In this document: positions 1 through 9,763 of the stretch, in pieces | Layout of the letters: each line of letters begins with the position of its first letter | Position numbering within the stretch: the stretch's first letter is position 1 | Assembly: GCA_963697205.1 (NCBI GenBank) | Contig: CAVONB010000013.1 | Span: 310,001 to 374,000, forward strand | DNA: 64,000 nt | Origin: CAVONB01 sp963697205 | GTDB lineage: Bacteria > Pseudomonadota > Alphaproteobacteria > Rhizobiales > Hyphomicrobiaceae | Direction of reading: 5' to 3' | Position numbers and translations under genes: made by a program | The notes under the pieces: generated by a model | What the model saw: only the letters and a program-made list of their open reading frames with translations | What the model was told of the DNA's origin: nothing | Database searches by the model: none

Positions 1-289
1 TCAGCGTGACCGGCCAAGCCCGCGCCATCGCCGGGCCGCATTCGCCTGCGCTTGCTTGACGCCTTCTTGCCACAGGGGTATCCCAGTCACGTTGTCGCGA
101 AAATGTCACAGTTTTTGCGAATGGATTGACTAGGTGCACACGCACTGGATGCCCGACGAGGCCTTCGCGTAGCCGCCGCGCCACATGGCAACACCGCCAG
201 CGACGTGAACGCGGCACATACGCGAAGGGCAGGCCCGCAGCGGCGAAGGCGATCGATGGCACCGCCGCCGCCCCAGGAGAGAGCCGTTC
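1..289. other. intergenic region upstream of ntrY
   Basis: I recognise no gene here; the open frames on both strands have no family features. The only functional element I can point to is the purine-rich AGGAGAG at 275-281, eight bases before the TTG start of ntrY, which is its ribosome binding site. I could not find a convincing sigma-70 or sigma-54 promoter. In many Hyphomicrobiales ntrB and ntrC lie just upstream of ntrY, but they are not visible at this edge. Confidence 0.5.
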
Positions 290-2629
290 TTGCCCACGTC
301 AGCCCGACATGACGCCGAGACCGAGGCGGTCGAGCATCCCTCCCTGTCGGGTGGGACCACCGGCCTCACGGCGCGTGAGAGCGGCTTTTCCATCGGGCTG
401 GTCGTCGTCGTCCTATCGCTGCTGTCGGCCCTGGCCACCTTCCTGATCCTGACCGGCCTGACGCCCGTCGTGCCTCGCAACGACGTCGTCCTCGGCGTCC
501 TGCTCGTCAACGTGGTCCTCGTGGCCGCGATGATCGTGTTGATCGCCTGGCAGCTGATGGGCCTGTGGCAGGCGTGGACCGACAAGGTCGCCGGTGCCCG
601 CCTGCACATTCGCATCGTCGCGCTGTTCTCCGTCATCGCCGCCGTGCCGGCCTTGATGCTGGCCGGCGCCGCCACGACCACGTTCTTCCGCTCCTTCGAC
701 AGCGTGATCGCCCTGACACGCCGTGTGGTCGAAAGCTCTCAGGAGGTCGCCACCCAGTATCTGGAGCAGCACGCCCAGATCCTCAGAGCAGAAGCCCAGA
801 GCATGGCCAAGGATCTAGACGCCGAACACGGCGAGATCGGCGACAGCCTGCCGCGCCTGCAACAGCGCGTGCTCGCCCAGGCGGGTCTGCGCACGTTGTC
901 GACCGCATACATCATCGACGCCAAGGGCGCGATCCGCTTAGCCGGTCTGTCGGACACACAACACCCCTTCAAGTCGCCCGAGCCCGCCACCATGAGCGAG
1001 GCCGCCGCCGGCCGCACGCCGGTCGGCCAGCCGCTGGGCTCACGCTACTTCGTCGCGCTCACCAAGCTGGCGAATTATCCCGACTCCTTCCTCTTCATTT
1101 CCCGCCGCGTCGAACCCCTCATCCTCGCCTACGTCCAGCGCGCCGACGCCGCGCTCGAGGAATACAACGAGACCCGGCGCCGCCGTGGCCGCTTCACCGT
1201 GGTCCACGGCATCATCTACTCGCTGCTGTCGCTGTCGGCGCTGCTGGCGGCGATCTGGGTGGGCATGTGGTTCGCCGATCGCTTCGTCGCACCGATCCGG
1301 CGCCTGATCGGTGCCGCGCAGGAAGTCTCGAAGGGCAATTTGTCCGTGGCGCTGCCAGAGCGGCGCGGAGAAGGCGACCTCAGGCGGCTGTCGGAAACCT
1401 TCAACACGATGACGCGCGAGCTCAAGACACAGCGCGACGACCTCGTCACCGCCAACGAGCAGATTTCCGACCGCCGCCGCTTCATCGAGGCCGTCCTCTC
1501 CGGCGTCTCCGCCGGCGTCATCGGCCTCGACGGCCAGAACCGCGTCACGCTCATCAACCGATCCGCCCAGCAGCTCCTGCAACTCGAGGAGGCCGCCGTC
1601 GTCGGTAAGCCGCTCGCCGACGTCGTCAGCGACTTCGCAACTCTGCTGGCGCGTGACGACGGCGGGATGCGCACGCGCAGCCAGAACGAGATCCCCGTGA
1701 CGGTCGACGGCGTCGAGCGGATGTTTGCCGCACGCCTCACGCGCGAGGAGGCGGGCGAGGGCGACGTCGGTTCCGTGCTCACCTTCGACGACATCACCGA
1801 CCTCGTCGCCGCCCAGCGCACGTCTGCCTGGGCCGACGTCGCCCGCCGCATCGCCCACGAGATCAAGAACCCGCTGACGCCGATCATCCTTTCCGCCGAG
1901 CGCATCCGGCGCAAGTACGGCAAGGTGATCACCGAGGATCGCGAGACCTTCGACAAGCTGACGGCAACGATCGAGCGCCAGGCGGGCGACATCAAGACGA
2001 TGGTCGACGAGTTCGCCTCCTTCGCCCGCGTGCCCAAGCCGGTCATGGAGCCGGGCGATCTGCGCGAAGCCGTCCAGGAGCCCGTCATCCTCTTCCGCGA
2101 GGGCCATCCCGACATCGACTATGTCCTGACGATGCCGCCCGAGCGCGTCGCCGGCGTGTTCGACCGGCGCCTCATCACCCAGGCTGTTACCAACCTCGTC
2201 AAGAACGCGACGGAGGCGGTGGCCCAGGAAACCGCGCGCAAGGCAAAAGGCCGCGTGGAAACGCGCCTGTCGGCGACCGGCGAGCGGATCGCCATCGAGG
2301 TGATCGACAACGGCGTCGGCCTGCCGCGCCAGCAGCGCGCCCGCTTGCTGGAACCCTACGTCACCACGAAAGGCAACAAGGGCACTGGCCTCGGCCTCGC
2401 CATCGTGCAGAAGATCGTCGAGCAGCACGGCGGGCGCCTGGAACTCGAGGACGCTACGCCCGACAACGACGGTCACCGCGGCGCGATCGTACGCATCAGC
2501 TTGCCCACCGCCGCCCCCGACACCACGACGACCAAGGCCCCGGGGACGACATCGGACACGACCGCAGACACGAGAACTGACAGTGAGACACCCACCCAAG
2601 ACCGCAGCGCCGTCGCGCGAGTCGATTGA
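290..2629 (+). CDS. ntrY: NtrY sensor histidine kinase
   Basis: Membrane histidine kinase of the NtrY/NtrX two-component system, known in alphaproteobacteria for nitrogen and redox-related control. The protein has 779 residues. Three hydrophobic segments lie near residues 34-58, 66-90 and 108-132, followed by an extracytoplasmic region, a fourth segment near 304-328 and a HAMP linker. A PAS domain follows (around VLSGVSAGVIGLDG), then the H-box IAHEIKNPLTP with His523, the N-box NLVKNATEA and the G-boxes DNGVGLP and GTGLGLAIV. The start is a TTG preceded by AGGAGAG at good spacing; no ATG fits the N-terminal membrane segment as well. The Thr/Asp-rich C-terminal tail of about 40 residues looks unstructured. 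ntrX starts 30 bases downstream, so the two form an operon. Domain order and length fit the family fully. Confidence 0.95.
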   Translation: MPTSARHDAETEAVEHPSLSGGTTGLTARESGFSIGLVVVVLSLLSALATFLILTGLTPVVPRNDVVLGVLLVNVVLVAAMIVLIAWQLMGLWQAWTDKVAGARLHIRIVALFSVIAAVPALMLAGAATTTFFRSFDSVIALTRRVVESSQEVATQYLEQHAQILRAEAQSMAKDLDAEHGEIGDSLPRLQQRVLAQAGLRTLSTAYIIDAKGAIRLAGLSDTQHPFKSPEPATMSEAAAGRTPVGQPLGSRYFVALTKLANYPDSFLFISRRVEPLILAYVQRADAALEEYNETRRRRGRFTVVHGIIYSLLSLSALLAAIWVGMWFADRFVAPIRRLIGAAQEVSKGNLSVALPERRGEGDLRRLSETFNTMTRELKTQRDDLVTANEQISDRRRFIEAVLSGVSAGVIGLDGQNRVTLINRSAQQLLQLEEAAVVGKPLADVVSDFATLLARDDGGMRTRSQNEIPVTVDGVERMFAARLTREEAGEGDVGSVLTFDDITDLVAAQRTSAWADVARRIAHEIKNPLTPIILSAERIRRKYGKVITEDRETFDKLTATIERQAGDIKTMVDEFASFARVPKPVMEPGDLREAVQEPVILFREGHPDIDYVLTMPPERVAGVFDRRLITQAVTNLVKNATEAVAQETARKAKGRVETRLSATGERIAIEVIDNGVGLPRQQRARLLEPYVTTKGNKGTGLGLAIVQKIVEQHGGRLELEDATPDNDGHRGAIVRISLPTAAPDTTTTKAPGTTSDTTADTRTDSETPTQDRSAVARVD

Positions 2630-2659
2630 GGGCACGGGCTGATGATGAGGAGTTGAGAG

Positions 2660-4043
<1,384 letters not shown>

Positions 4044-4152
4044 CAGGGGTGAGGCGCGCATGCGTCGACACCCGCCCGCCCGGCAGGCCGCGCACTGCGA
4101 GCCGCCACGTCAACGAGAGGGGCGCGCACGACGGGGCGCGCGATGAGGGACG

Positions 4153-5022
4153 ATGAGCCGGATCACCTACGTCAATGGACGCTACGTCCACGGCGCCGAC
4201 GCCGCCATTTCCGCGATGGACCGCGGCTTTCTGTTCGGTGACGCCGTCTATGAGGTCTGCGAGGTCCTCGGCGGGCGCATCGTCGACGAGCGTCGCCACA
4301 TGGAGCGGCTCGCCGGCTCGCTTGGCGCGATCCGCATGCCCATGCCCATGACACCGGCCGCCCTGGGCCGCGTCCTGCGCGAAACCGTGCGCCGCAATCG
4401 TGTCCGCGACGGCGCGGTGTTTCTTCAAGTGTCACGCGGGGTCGGCCTCAACGGCCGCGATTTCCTGTTTCCGCCCGACGACATGCCGCAAACGCTCGTT
4501 GTCACCGCCCGCGCCCACGACCGCGCCGCCAACGCCGCGCGCGCCGAAAAGGGCATCGCCGTGCGCACCGTTCCTGATACCCGCTGGGGCCGCTGCGATA
4601 TCAAGACGGCGATGTTGCTCGCCGCCTGCCTCGCCAAGGAGGACGCCAAGGCCGACGGCTGCCAGGAAGCCTGGTTCGTCGACGCCGATGGCCTCGTCAC
4701 CGAAGGCGCGTCCTCGAATGCATGGATCATCGACAGCAACGGACGCCTGCGCACCCGCGCGCTGGGGCGCAACCTGCTGCGCGGCGTCACGCGCACAACC
4801 CTTTTGGACGTGCTCGCCAAGGCGCAGATCGCCCTCGACGAGACACCCTTCACGGTGGCAGACGCCCAGGCCGCGCGCGAAGCCTTCATCAGCTCCGCCA
4901 CGACCATCGTGCTGCCCGTCGTCTCCATCGACGGCAAAACCGTAGGGGAGGGGACGCCTGGCCCGATCAGCCGGCGCCTGCTGGCGCTGTTCCACGACAT
5001 TGCCGAATCCGCGCCACGCTGA
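4153..5022 (+). CDS. dat: class IV PLP aminotransferase (D-amino-acid aminotransferase type)
   Basis: Fold-type IV pyridoxal-phosphate aminotransferase of 289 residues, the D-alanine/branched-chain aminotransferase family. The N terminus YVNGRYVHGADAAISAMDRG and the GFLFGDAVYE segment are typical. The Schiff-base lysine is Lys151 in RWGRCDIKT, and the cofactor-binding EGASSNAWII stretch follows. It would transfer an amino group from a D-amino acid (usually D-alanine) to 2-oxoglutarate; the exact substrate cannot be read from sequence, and a branched-chain or aminodeoxychorismate-lyase-like role is possible. It lies between ntrX and hfq, where this type of gene is also found in Bradyrhizobium relatives. 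The start ATG follows GAGGGACG. Confidence 0.85.
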   Translation: MSRITYVNGRYVHGADAAISAMDRGFLFGDAVYEVCEVLGGRIVDERRHMERLAGSLGAIRMPMPMTPAALGRVLRETVRRNRVRDGAVFLQVSRGVGLNGRDFLFPPDDMPQTLVVTARAHDRAANAARAEKGIAVRTVPDTRWGRCDIKTAMLLAACLAKEDAKADGCQEAWFVDADGLVTEGASSNAWIIDSNGRLRTRALGRNLLRGVTRTTLLDVLAKAQIALDETPFTVADAQAAREAFISSATTIVLPVVSIDGKTVGEGTPGPISRRLLALFHDIAESAPR

Positions 5023-5126
5023 CGGTCGTCTCGTCGCCCGAGCAGCCAAACCCAGAGCACGACCGGTCATCACAACGGCCGGTCCCGATCCGCCGAAAGT
5101 CCACTTTGTCCCCGCACGCGAAGCTA

Positions 5127-5156
5127 TTGTGCATCGCGGCAAGATCGGCGTACAGT
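5127..5156 (+). promoter_or_regulatory. candidate sigma-70 promoter upstream of hfq
   Basis: TTGTGC at 5127-5132 and TACAGT at 5151-5156 are separated by 18 bases. The match to the consensus is moderate. It lies 126 bases before the hfq start in the 260-base gap after dat. This is a pattern match only. Confidence 0.3.
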
Positions 5157-5282
5157 GATCGCACTACAGCCTTGAATAAGGGCCAGGGCTGGCTTCTGTC
5201 GCGACAGGTTGAAAGGACCCGGCGCGAGCCCCCGGGCGCCTAGGCGCCCCAACACCAGCGACAAACCGCGGAACAAAAAGCA

Positions 5283-5534
5283 ATGCCGTCAGAAAAACCC
5301 CAAAGCCTCCAGGATACGTTTCTCAACCACGTCCGCAAGAACAAGACACCGCTGACGATATTCCTGATCAACGGCGTCAAGCTTCAGGGCATCGTGACGT
5401 GGTTCGACAACTTCTGCGTCCTGCTGCGCCGCGATGGCCACTCCCAGCTCGTCTACAAGCACGCCATCTCCACCATCATGCCCGGCCAGCCCGTGCACCT
5501 GATGGACAGCGATCCCGCCGAGCCCGCGAGCTGA
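5283..5534 (+). CDS. hfq: Hfq RNA chaperone
   Basis: Sm-like hexameric RNA chaperone that helps small RNAs pair with mRNAs. The protein has 83 residues. The N terminus SLQDTFLNHVRKNKTP, the Sm1 region (FLINGVKLQGIVTWFDNF) and the Sm2 motif YKHAISTI are all present. These include Gln8-type, Phe and Tyr-Lys-His residues of the proximal and lateral RNA faces. The C-terminal tail after the Sm fold is short, as is usual in alphaproteobacteria. hflX follows, the conserved hfq-hflX order. The start ATG lies after an A-rich stretch (GGAACAAAAAGCA) with a weak GGAA ribosome binding site. Confidence 0.97.
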   Translation: MPSEKPQSLQDTFLNHVRKNKTPLTIFLINGVKLQGIVTWFDNFCVLLRRDGHSQLVYKHAISTIMPGQPVHLMDSDPAEPAS

Positions 5535-5623
5535 GGCACGGTCCCCGCGACGGACTTTCCCCGCATCGATCGCCGGTGTAGCTTGCTGCAACCGCCGTCC
5601 AGGGCCCGCGCCCGCGACGACGG

Positions 5624-7129
5624 GTGCCGAGTGGGCGTGCCGCCGACCGGGTTCCCATCGCTCGCCGCGCGAGGCGTTCCATCGAAGACCGCAACGACAT
5701 CGACGATCTCGAAACCGACGACGACGCCCACGAGACGGGCACGTCGCGCCGTCGCCAGCGCCGCACGCCCGGCCCCCACGAGACCGCAGCCGCCGCAACG
5801 CGCACCCTCGTCGTCGTCCCCGTGCCGCCGCGCGGACGCCGCATCGTTCCACACGACGACGCCCGCGAGCGCGCCCAGCCGGCCCTCCATTCGCCCGACG
5901 ACCGCCTCGCGGAGGCAACGGGCCTGGCTGCCGCCATCGACCTCGATATTGCTGCAAGCCTCCTGGTCCCGCTGCCCGAGCCCAAGCCCGGCACGCTGTT
6001 CGGCACCGGCAAGGTCGACGAGCTGAAGACCCGCGTCGCCGACGACGACATCGGCCTCGTCATCGTCGACCACACGGTCACCCCCGTGCAGCAGCGCAAT
6101 CTGGAGAAGGCGTGGGGGGCCAAGGTGCTCGACCGCACCGGCTTGATCCTGGAGATCTTCGGCCGCCGCGCCCGCACCCGCGAAGGTCGGCTACAAGTCG
6201 AGTTGGCCCACCTGACGTACCAGAAGGGCCGCCTGGTGCGGGCCTGGACCCACCTTGAGCGCCAGCGCGGCGGCTCGGGCTTCCTCGGCGGCCCTGGCGA
6301 AGCGCAGATCGAACTCGACCGGCGCATGCTGCAGGACCGCATCGACGCCATTAAGAAGGAACTCGCCCAGGTCGTGCGCACACGCGAGCTGCACCGCAAG
6401 GGCCGGCGCAAGGTGCCGTATCCGATTGTCGCCCTGGTCGGTTACACCAACGCCGGCAAGTCGACGCTCTTCAACCGTCTGACGGGCGCGGGCGTGCTGG
6501 CCAAGGATCAGGTGTTCGCGACCCTCGACCCGACCATGCGCGAGGTGAAGCTCGCTAGCGGCCGCCGCATCATCCTGTCCGACACCGTCGGCTTCATCTC
6601 CGACCTGCCGACGATGCTGGTCGCCGCCTTCCGCGCCACGCTGGAGGAGGTGATCGAGGCCGACATCGTCCTGCACGTGCGCGACATCGCCCACGACGAG
6701 AGCGACGCCCAGCGCGCCGATGTGGAAGGCGTGCTCGCCGACCTCGGCATCGACACTCGGCTCGCCGACAACCGCGTCGTGGAGGTCTGGAACAAGATCG
6801 ACCTCGTACCCGACGAGCGCCGCGAAGACCTGCGCGCCGCCGCGCGCTTTGCCACCGTCCCCGCCATCCCGCTCTCCGCCGTGACGGGGGAGGGGATTGA
6901 TGCGCTCCTGGAGCGGATCGACACCCGGTTGGGCTCCGGCGATCACATGCTGACCGTCGAGATCCCCGCGCATGACGGCCGCCTGCTCGCCTGGCTCTAC
7001 CAGCATGCCGACGTCACCGCCCGCGAGGTTTCCAGCGAGACCGGCGCCACGACGGTGACGCTGCGCGTGGCCGCCGACAAGCTCGATCGCGTCGCCGCGC
7101 ACCTCGCCAAAAGCGGTGCCCGGATCTGA
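5624..7129 (+). CDS. hflX: HflX ribosome-splitting GTPase
   Basis: Obg/Era-superfamily GTPase that binds the ribosome and splits stalled 70S particles under stress. The N-terminal HflX domain includes GTGKVDELK, the glycine-rich linker GGSGFLGGPGEAQIELDRR and a coiled-coil helix. The G domain carries G1 GYTNAGKST, G3 DTVGFISDLP and G4 NKID, with an SAVTGEG G5. The frame gives 501 residues from the GTG at 5624. The first 45 residues are Arg/Asp-rich and not conserved, and there is no strong ribosome binding site, so the true start is uncertain. It sits directly behind hfq as in many proteobacteria. Confidence 0.92.
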   Translation: MPSGRAADRVPIARRARRSIEDRNDIDDLETDDDAHETGTSRRRQRRTPGPHETAAAATRTLVVVPVPPRGRRIVPHDDARERAQPALHSPDDRLAEATGLAAAIDLDIAASLLVPLPEPKPGTLFGTGKVDELKTRVADDDIGLVIVDHTVTPVQQRNLEKAWGAKVLDRTGLILEIFGRRARTREGRLQVELAHLTYQKGRLVRAWTHLERQRGGSGFLGGPGEAQIELDRRMLQDRIDAIKKELAQVVRTRELHRKGRRKVPYPIVALVGYTNAGKSTLFNRLTGAGVLAKDQVFATLDPTMREVKLASGRRIILSDTVGFISDLPTMLVAAFRATLEEVIEADIVLHVRDIAHDESDAQRADVEGVLADLGIDTRLADNRVVEVWNKIDLVPDERREDLRAAARFATVPAIPLSAVTGEGIDALLERIDTRLGSGDHMLTVEIPAHDGRLLAWLYQHADVTAREVSSETGATTVTLRVAADKLDRVAAHLAKSGARI

Positions 7130-7236
7130 TCGCGTACGCCCACGCATCGTCCGCCGCGCCCCATAAAACGTGATTTTCCAGGACCAATGCCCAGGCGTAG
7201 CGTGCCCGTGCGGGGGATTTCGAAAGGAGGCCTGCG

Positions 7237-7530
7237 ATGGCCACTTACGTCATGCTCGCAAGTTTTACCGATCAAGGCATTCGTAACGTCAAGGACTCGG
7301 TCAAGAGAGCCGAAACCTTCAAGGAGATGGCGCAGGGCAAGGGCGTCACCGTGCAGTCGATGCACTGGACACTCGGCGCCTACGATATCGTCGCCATCGC
7401 CGATGCCGCCGATGACGCCGCCATTACGGCGCTCGGCCTCAGCCTGGCAAAGGCCGGAAACGTACGCACGCAGACGCTGCGCGCATTCACGGCCTCCGAC
7501 ATGAGCGCCATCCTAAGCAAGGTGAACTGA
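7237..7530 (+). CDS. GYD-domain small protein
   Basis: Protein of 97 residues that matches the GYD family (a ferredoxin-like alpha/beta fold found as oligomers; function unknown). The characteristic core is HWTLGAYDIVAIADAADD, and the family start YVMLASFTDQGIRNVKDS is present. A very strong ribosome binding site, GAAAGGAGG, lies about nine bases before the ATG, which suggests high translation. It stands alone between hflX and the converging mazG. I infer a cytoplasmic role but no activity can be assigned. Confidence 0.8.
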   Translation: MATYVMLASFTDQGIRNVKDSVKRAETFKEMAQGKGVTVQSMHWTLGAYDIVAIADAADDAAITALGLSLAKAGNVRTQTLRAFTASDMSAILSKVN

Positions 7531-7538
7531 CGAAGCGG

Positions 7539-7563
7539 GCCGCGCCCGGCCGCGGGGCGCGGC
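7539..7563 (+). terminator. GC-rich hairpin between GYD gene and mazG
   Basis: GCCGCGCCC at 7539-7547 pairs perfectly with GGGCGCGGC at 7555-7563 across a seven-base loop. It begins nine bases after the GYD stop codon and lies between two converging genes. There is no T tract, so it is at best a weak intrinsic terminator. Confidence 0.4.
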
Positions 7564-7593
7564 TCGATCCATCGCCTGGCGCCGTCACACACG

Positions 7594-7621
7594 TTTCAGC
7601 GCTCGCCTTTCAGCGCTCGCC
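7594..7621. repeat. 14-bp tandem duplication spanning the mazG stop
   Basis: TTTCAGCGCTCGCC occurs twice head to tail, at 7594-7607 and 7608-7621. The stop codon of mazG (minus strand, 7610-7612) lies in the second copy, and the same triplet recurs unused in the first. It looks like a recent replication-slippage duplication. Confidence 0.85.
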
Positions 7622-8557
7622 CGCTTTTGCCTCGTCCCACAGCTGGTCCATCTCTTCCAGAGTTGATTGCCCCGGCGATCGCCCATCCTCTGCCAGCCGC
7701 GCCTCGATGTGGCCAAAGCGCCGGCGGAACTTGTCGGTCGCACGCCTCAGCGCGGCCTCAGGATCGATCTTCAGGTGCCGCGCGACGTTCGCCATCACGA
7801 ACAGCACGTCGCCGAACTCCTCTTCGATCCTGTCTAGCCCGGGCCCTGGCGATCCCGTGTCCAGTGCTGCCGCAGGGCCGCGCGGATCGGCGGGCAGAGC
7901 CACTTCCTCCAACTCCCCGATCTCCTCCTTGAGCTTGTCGAACACGGGGGCGAGCGAGGGCCAGTCGAACCCGACCTTCGCAGCTTTGTCCTGCAACTTG
8001 ACCGCGCGCGTCAGCGCCGGCAGCCCGACAGGCACATCAGCAAGCACCGATGGCGCCGCGCCCTGCGCGGCCGCCTCCGCCTCAATGGGCGCCCCACCTG
8101 GACCACCGGCGACCAGACGAACGCGCGCGGCCGCCTTCTCAGCCTTCTCCTGCGCCTTGATGCGCTCCCACCAATCCTTTGCGAGCGCAGCAGAGGCCGC
8201 CCGCGCCTCAGCACCCAACGCCGTCCCGTCGGCCGCGAACACGTGCGGGTGCCGCCGCACCATCTTGGTAACGATCGCACCCGTCACGTCGGCGAAGTCG
8301 AACGCACCGGCTTCCTCCGCCATCCGCGCGTGATAGACGACCTGCAAAAGCAGATCGCCCAACTCGTCCTTCAGGTCCGCCAAGTCGCCGCGCGCGATCG
8401 CATCGGCCACCTCGTAGGCCTCCTCGATCGTGTAGGGCGCAATCGTCTGGAACGTCTGCTCAAGATCCCACGGACAGCCCGCGCCCGGCGTGCGCAGTGC
8501 GGCCATCACGGCGAGCAGGTCGGCGATGGTATTTTTCGTCGGGCGCGCGTTGGTCAC
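7610..8557 (-). CDS. mazG: MazG nucleoside triphosphate pyrophosphohydrolase
   Basis: Hydrolyses (d)NTPs to the monophosphate and pyrophosphate, cleaning nucleotide pools and affecting ppGpp signalling. Two MazG domains are visible. The first carries GCPWDLEQTFQTIAPYTIEE and the metal-binding DELGDLLLQVVYHA; the second carries EEIGELEE and EEFGDVLFVMANVARH. Between them, near residues 145-175, an Ala/Gly/Pro-rich stretch (around GGAPIEAEAAAQGAAPSVL) lengthens the linker, and a second Pro/Gly-rich loop sits near residue 235. Total length is 315 residues, against about 265-280 for the usual family member. The GTG start is supported by a GGAGG six bases upstream. The stop lies inside a tandem repeat. 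Confidence 0.93.
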   Translation of the reverse strand: MTNARPTKNTIADLLAVMAALRTPGAGCPWDLEQTFQTIAPYTIEEAYEVADAIARGDLADLKDELGDLLLQVVYHARMAEEAGAFDFADVTGAIVTKMVRRHPHVFAADGTALGAEARAASAALAKDWWERIKAQEKAEKAAARVRLVAGGPGGAPIEAEAAAQGAAPSVLADVPVGLPALTRAVKLQDKAAKVGFDWPSLAPVFDKLKEEIGELEEVALPADPRGPAAALDTGSPGPGLDRIEEEFGDVLFVMANVARHLKIDPEAALRRATDKFRRRFGHIEARLAEDGRSPGQSTLEEMDQLWDEAKAGER

Positions 8558-8681
8558 GATGCCTCCGATCGGTTAGCATCCCCTGGCAGTGCAGGGGAGG
8601 GGGCCGCGCCGCCATGCAGGACAGGGAACGGGGATCGAGCGCCCGCCAACGCCACCGGCACATCGCGGCGAGGGTCCGGGT

Positions 8682-9443
8682 ATGATCCTGGTGCGCATCC
8701 TCGTCAACGCCGCCATTCTCGTCGTCGAGCTGGGTCTGATCGTCGCCGCCGCCTGGATCGGCTGGCAGATGCCGCTGACGTTCGCCATCGTGACAGGGCT
8801 CGCAGCCTTCGTGCTCGGTCTCGACCTAGAGCGCGCCCGCCTCAGGAACGAGCTGCAGTTCTATCTCGGTCGCGCCCTCCAAAACCCGCGCACGCTGTTC
8901 GTGGGCACCGTCGCGCTGGGCGAGGCCCTGGGCAAGGGCCTGCTGGCCGGCATGGCAGCCGTCCTGACGTTCGCCGGCACCGATCAGAACCGACTGTGGT
9001 GGGTGGCCGTCGTCTTCGCCGCGTGCTTGTTCGCCGGCACCAGCGTGCTGCGCGGGCTCTCCCTCGGCTTCGGCGCAATCCCATCGCGCTGGGGCTATTT
9101 CCGCTTGGCCCCGCTGCTCGGCCTCGTCTTTTCCGGCGGCATGTGGCTCATGGCCGAGCTCGCCCTCGTGCCGCGCACCCGGCTCACCGATCTCACCCGC
9201 CTGGTGGTGTTCGACACCCCACAGATCCCGAGCCTCCAGCAGGCCTCCGAGCTGCTCTTCCAGTTCAAGCAGTTCTTCGACGCAGTCGTCGTCTCGCTGC
9301 TGGCGACGGTGCTGCCGCAACACTGGGCCCAAGTCGCCGGGCTGTTCCTCAGCGTCAACATGCTGACCGGCTTCGTCGCCGCCATCTACGCCGTCATCAT
9401 CGCTGAGATCATCCGCGCGCTGGAGGGCAGGGAGCAGGCCTGA
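8682..9443 (+). CDS. multi-pass membrane protein of unknown function
   Basis: I do not recognise a named family. The 253-residue protein has about six hydrophobic segments, including ILVRILVNAAILVVELGLIV at the N terminus, LTFAIVTGLAAFVLGL, WVAVVFAACLFAGTSVL, FRLAPLLGLVFSGGMWLMAE and a C-terminal LFLSVNMLTGFVAAIYAVII. The loop DLERARLRNELQFYLGRAL is charged. The ATG at 8682 is preceded by GAGGGTCCGGGT; an upstream in-frame ATG at 8589 would add a basic, non-hydrophobic 31-residue stretch and is less likely. It is divergent from mazG by 124 bases. It probably acts in the inner membrane. Confidence 0.6.
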   Translation: MILVRILVNAAILVVELGLIVAAAWIGWQMPLTFAIVTGLAAFVLGLDLERARLRNELQFYLGRALQNPRTLFVGTVALGEALGKGLLAGMAAVLTFAGTDQNRLWWVAVVFAACLFAGTSVLRGLSLGFGAIPSRWGYFRLAPLLGLVFSGGMWLMAELALVPRTRLTDLTRLVVFDTPQIPSLQQASELLFQFKQFFDAVVVSLLATVLPQHWAQVAGLFLSVNMLTGFVAAIYAVIIAEIIRALEGREQA

Positions 9444-9747
9444 GGTGTGGCGCGAGAGCGGATCGACCGCGCAGCAGCCTGCGCGTCGATGCAACCGGCA
9501 GCACTGGCCGGTGCAACCCCAAGCGAACGACGCGACAAGCCAGCGGCGCGGCGGACGGCGCGAGACATCAGAGCCGAGCCTCACGGCGGTTGAGCCACCC
9601 CATCCACGATTCGCATAAGATATATTATGGAAACACAGGGCGGCAAACGGCGTCTTTACAAGAAGTTAGGAGACGGACAATGCGCGCTGACCGAACACGC
9701 CGTTCGCCATCGACGTCACATGCGGCCGCTACCCGACGCCGAACCGC
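9444..9747. other. intergenic region between membrane protein and pepA
   Basis: This 304-base gap separates two converging genes. It is unremarkable up to about 9590. After that it becomes unusually A/T-rich for this genome (CATAAGATATATTATGG) and holds the candidate promoter and tiny reading frame listed separately. No terminator with a T tract was found. Confidence 0.5.
9590..9619 (+). promoter_or_regulatory. candidate promoter before a 27-codon frame
   Basis: TTGAGC at 9590-9595 and CATAAG at 9614-9619 lie 18 bases apart, each matching four of six consensus positions, in the most A/T-rich stretch of the neighbourhood. Its position before a Shine-Dalgarno-led small frame is the only support. 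Confidence 0.25.
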
Positions 9748-9763
9748 TCAGCCCTTTTCGTGA
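9680..9763 (+). CDS. possible 27-residue small protein
   Basis: A short frame beginning ATGCGCGCTGACCGA is preceded by TTAGGAGACGGACA, a good Shine-Dalgarno sequence seven bases from the start. It encodes a basic Arg/Ser/Thr-rich peptide of 27 residues ending QPFS, with no membrane segment. It overlaps the 3' end of the converging pepA by 16 bases. It may equally be a leader or chance frame within a small RNA. Support is only the ribosome binding site and the upstream promoter-like sequence. Confidence 0.2.
   Translation: MRADRTRRSPSTSHAAATRRRTAQPFS

Noticed and set aside
126..446. Plus- and minus-strand open frames upstream of and over the ntrY start
   Set aside because: Arg/Pro/Ser-rich translations, no ribosome binding site and no resemblance to a family; they overlap the ntrY N terminus.
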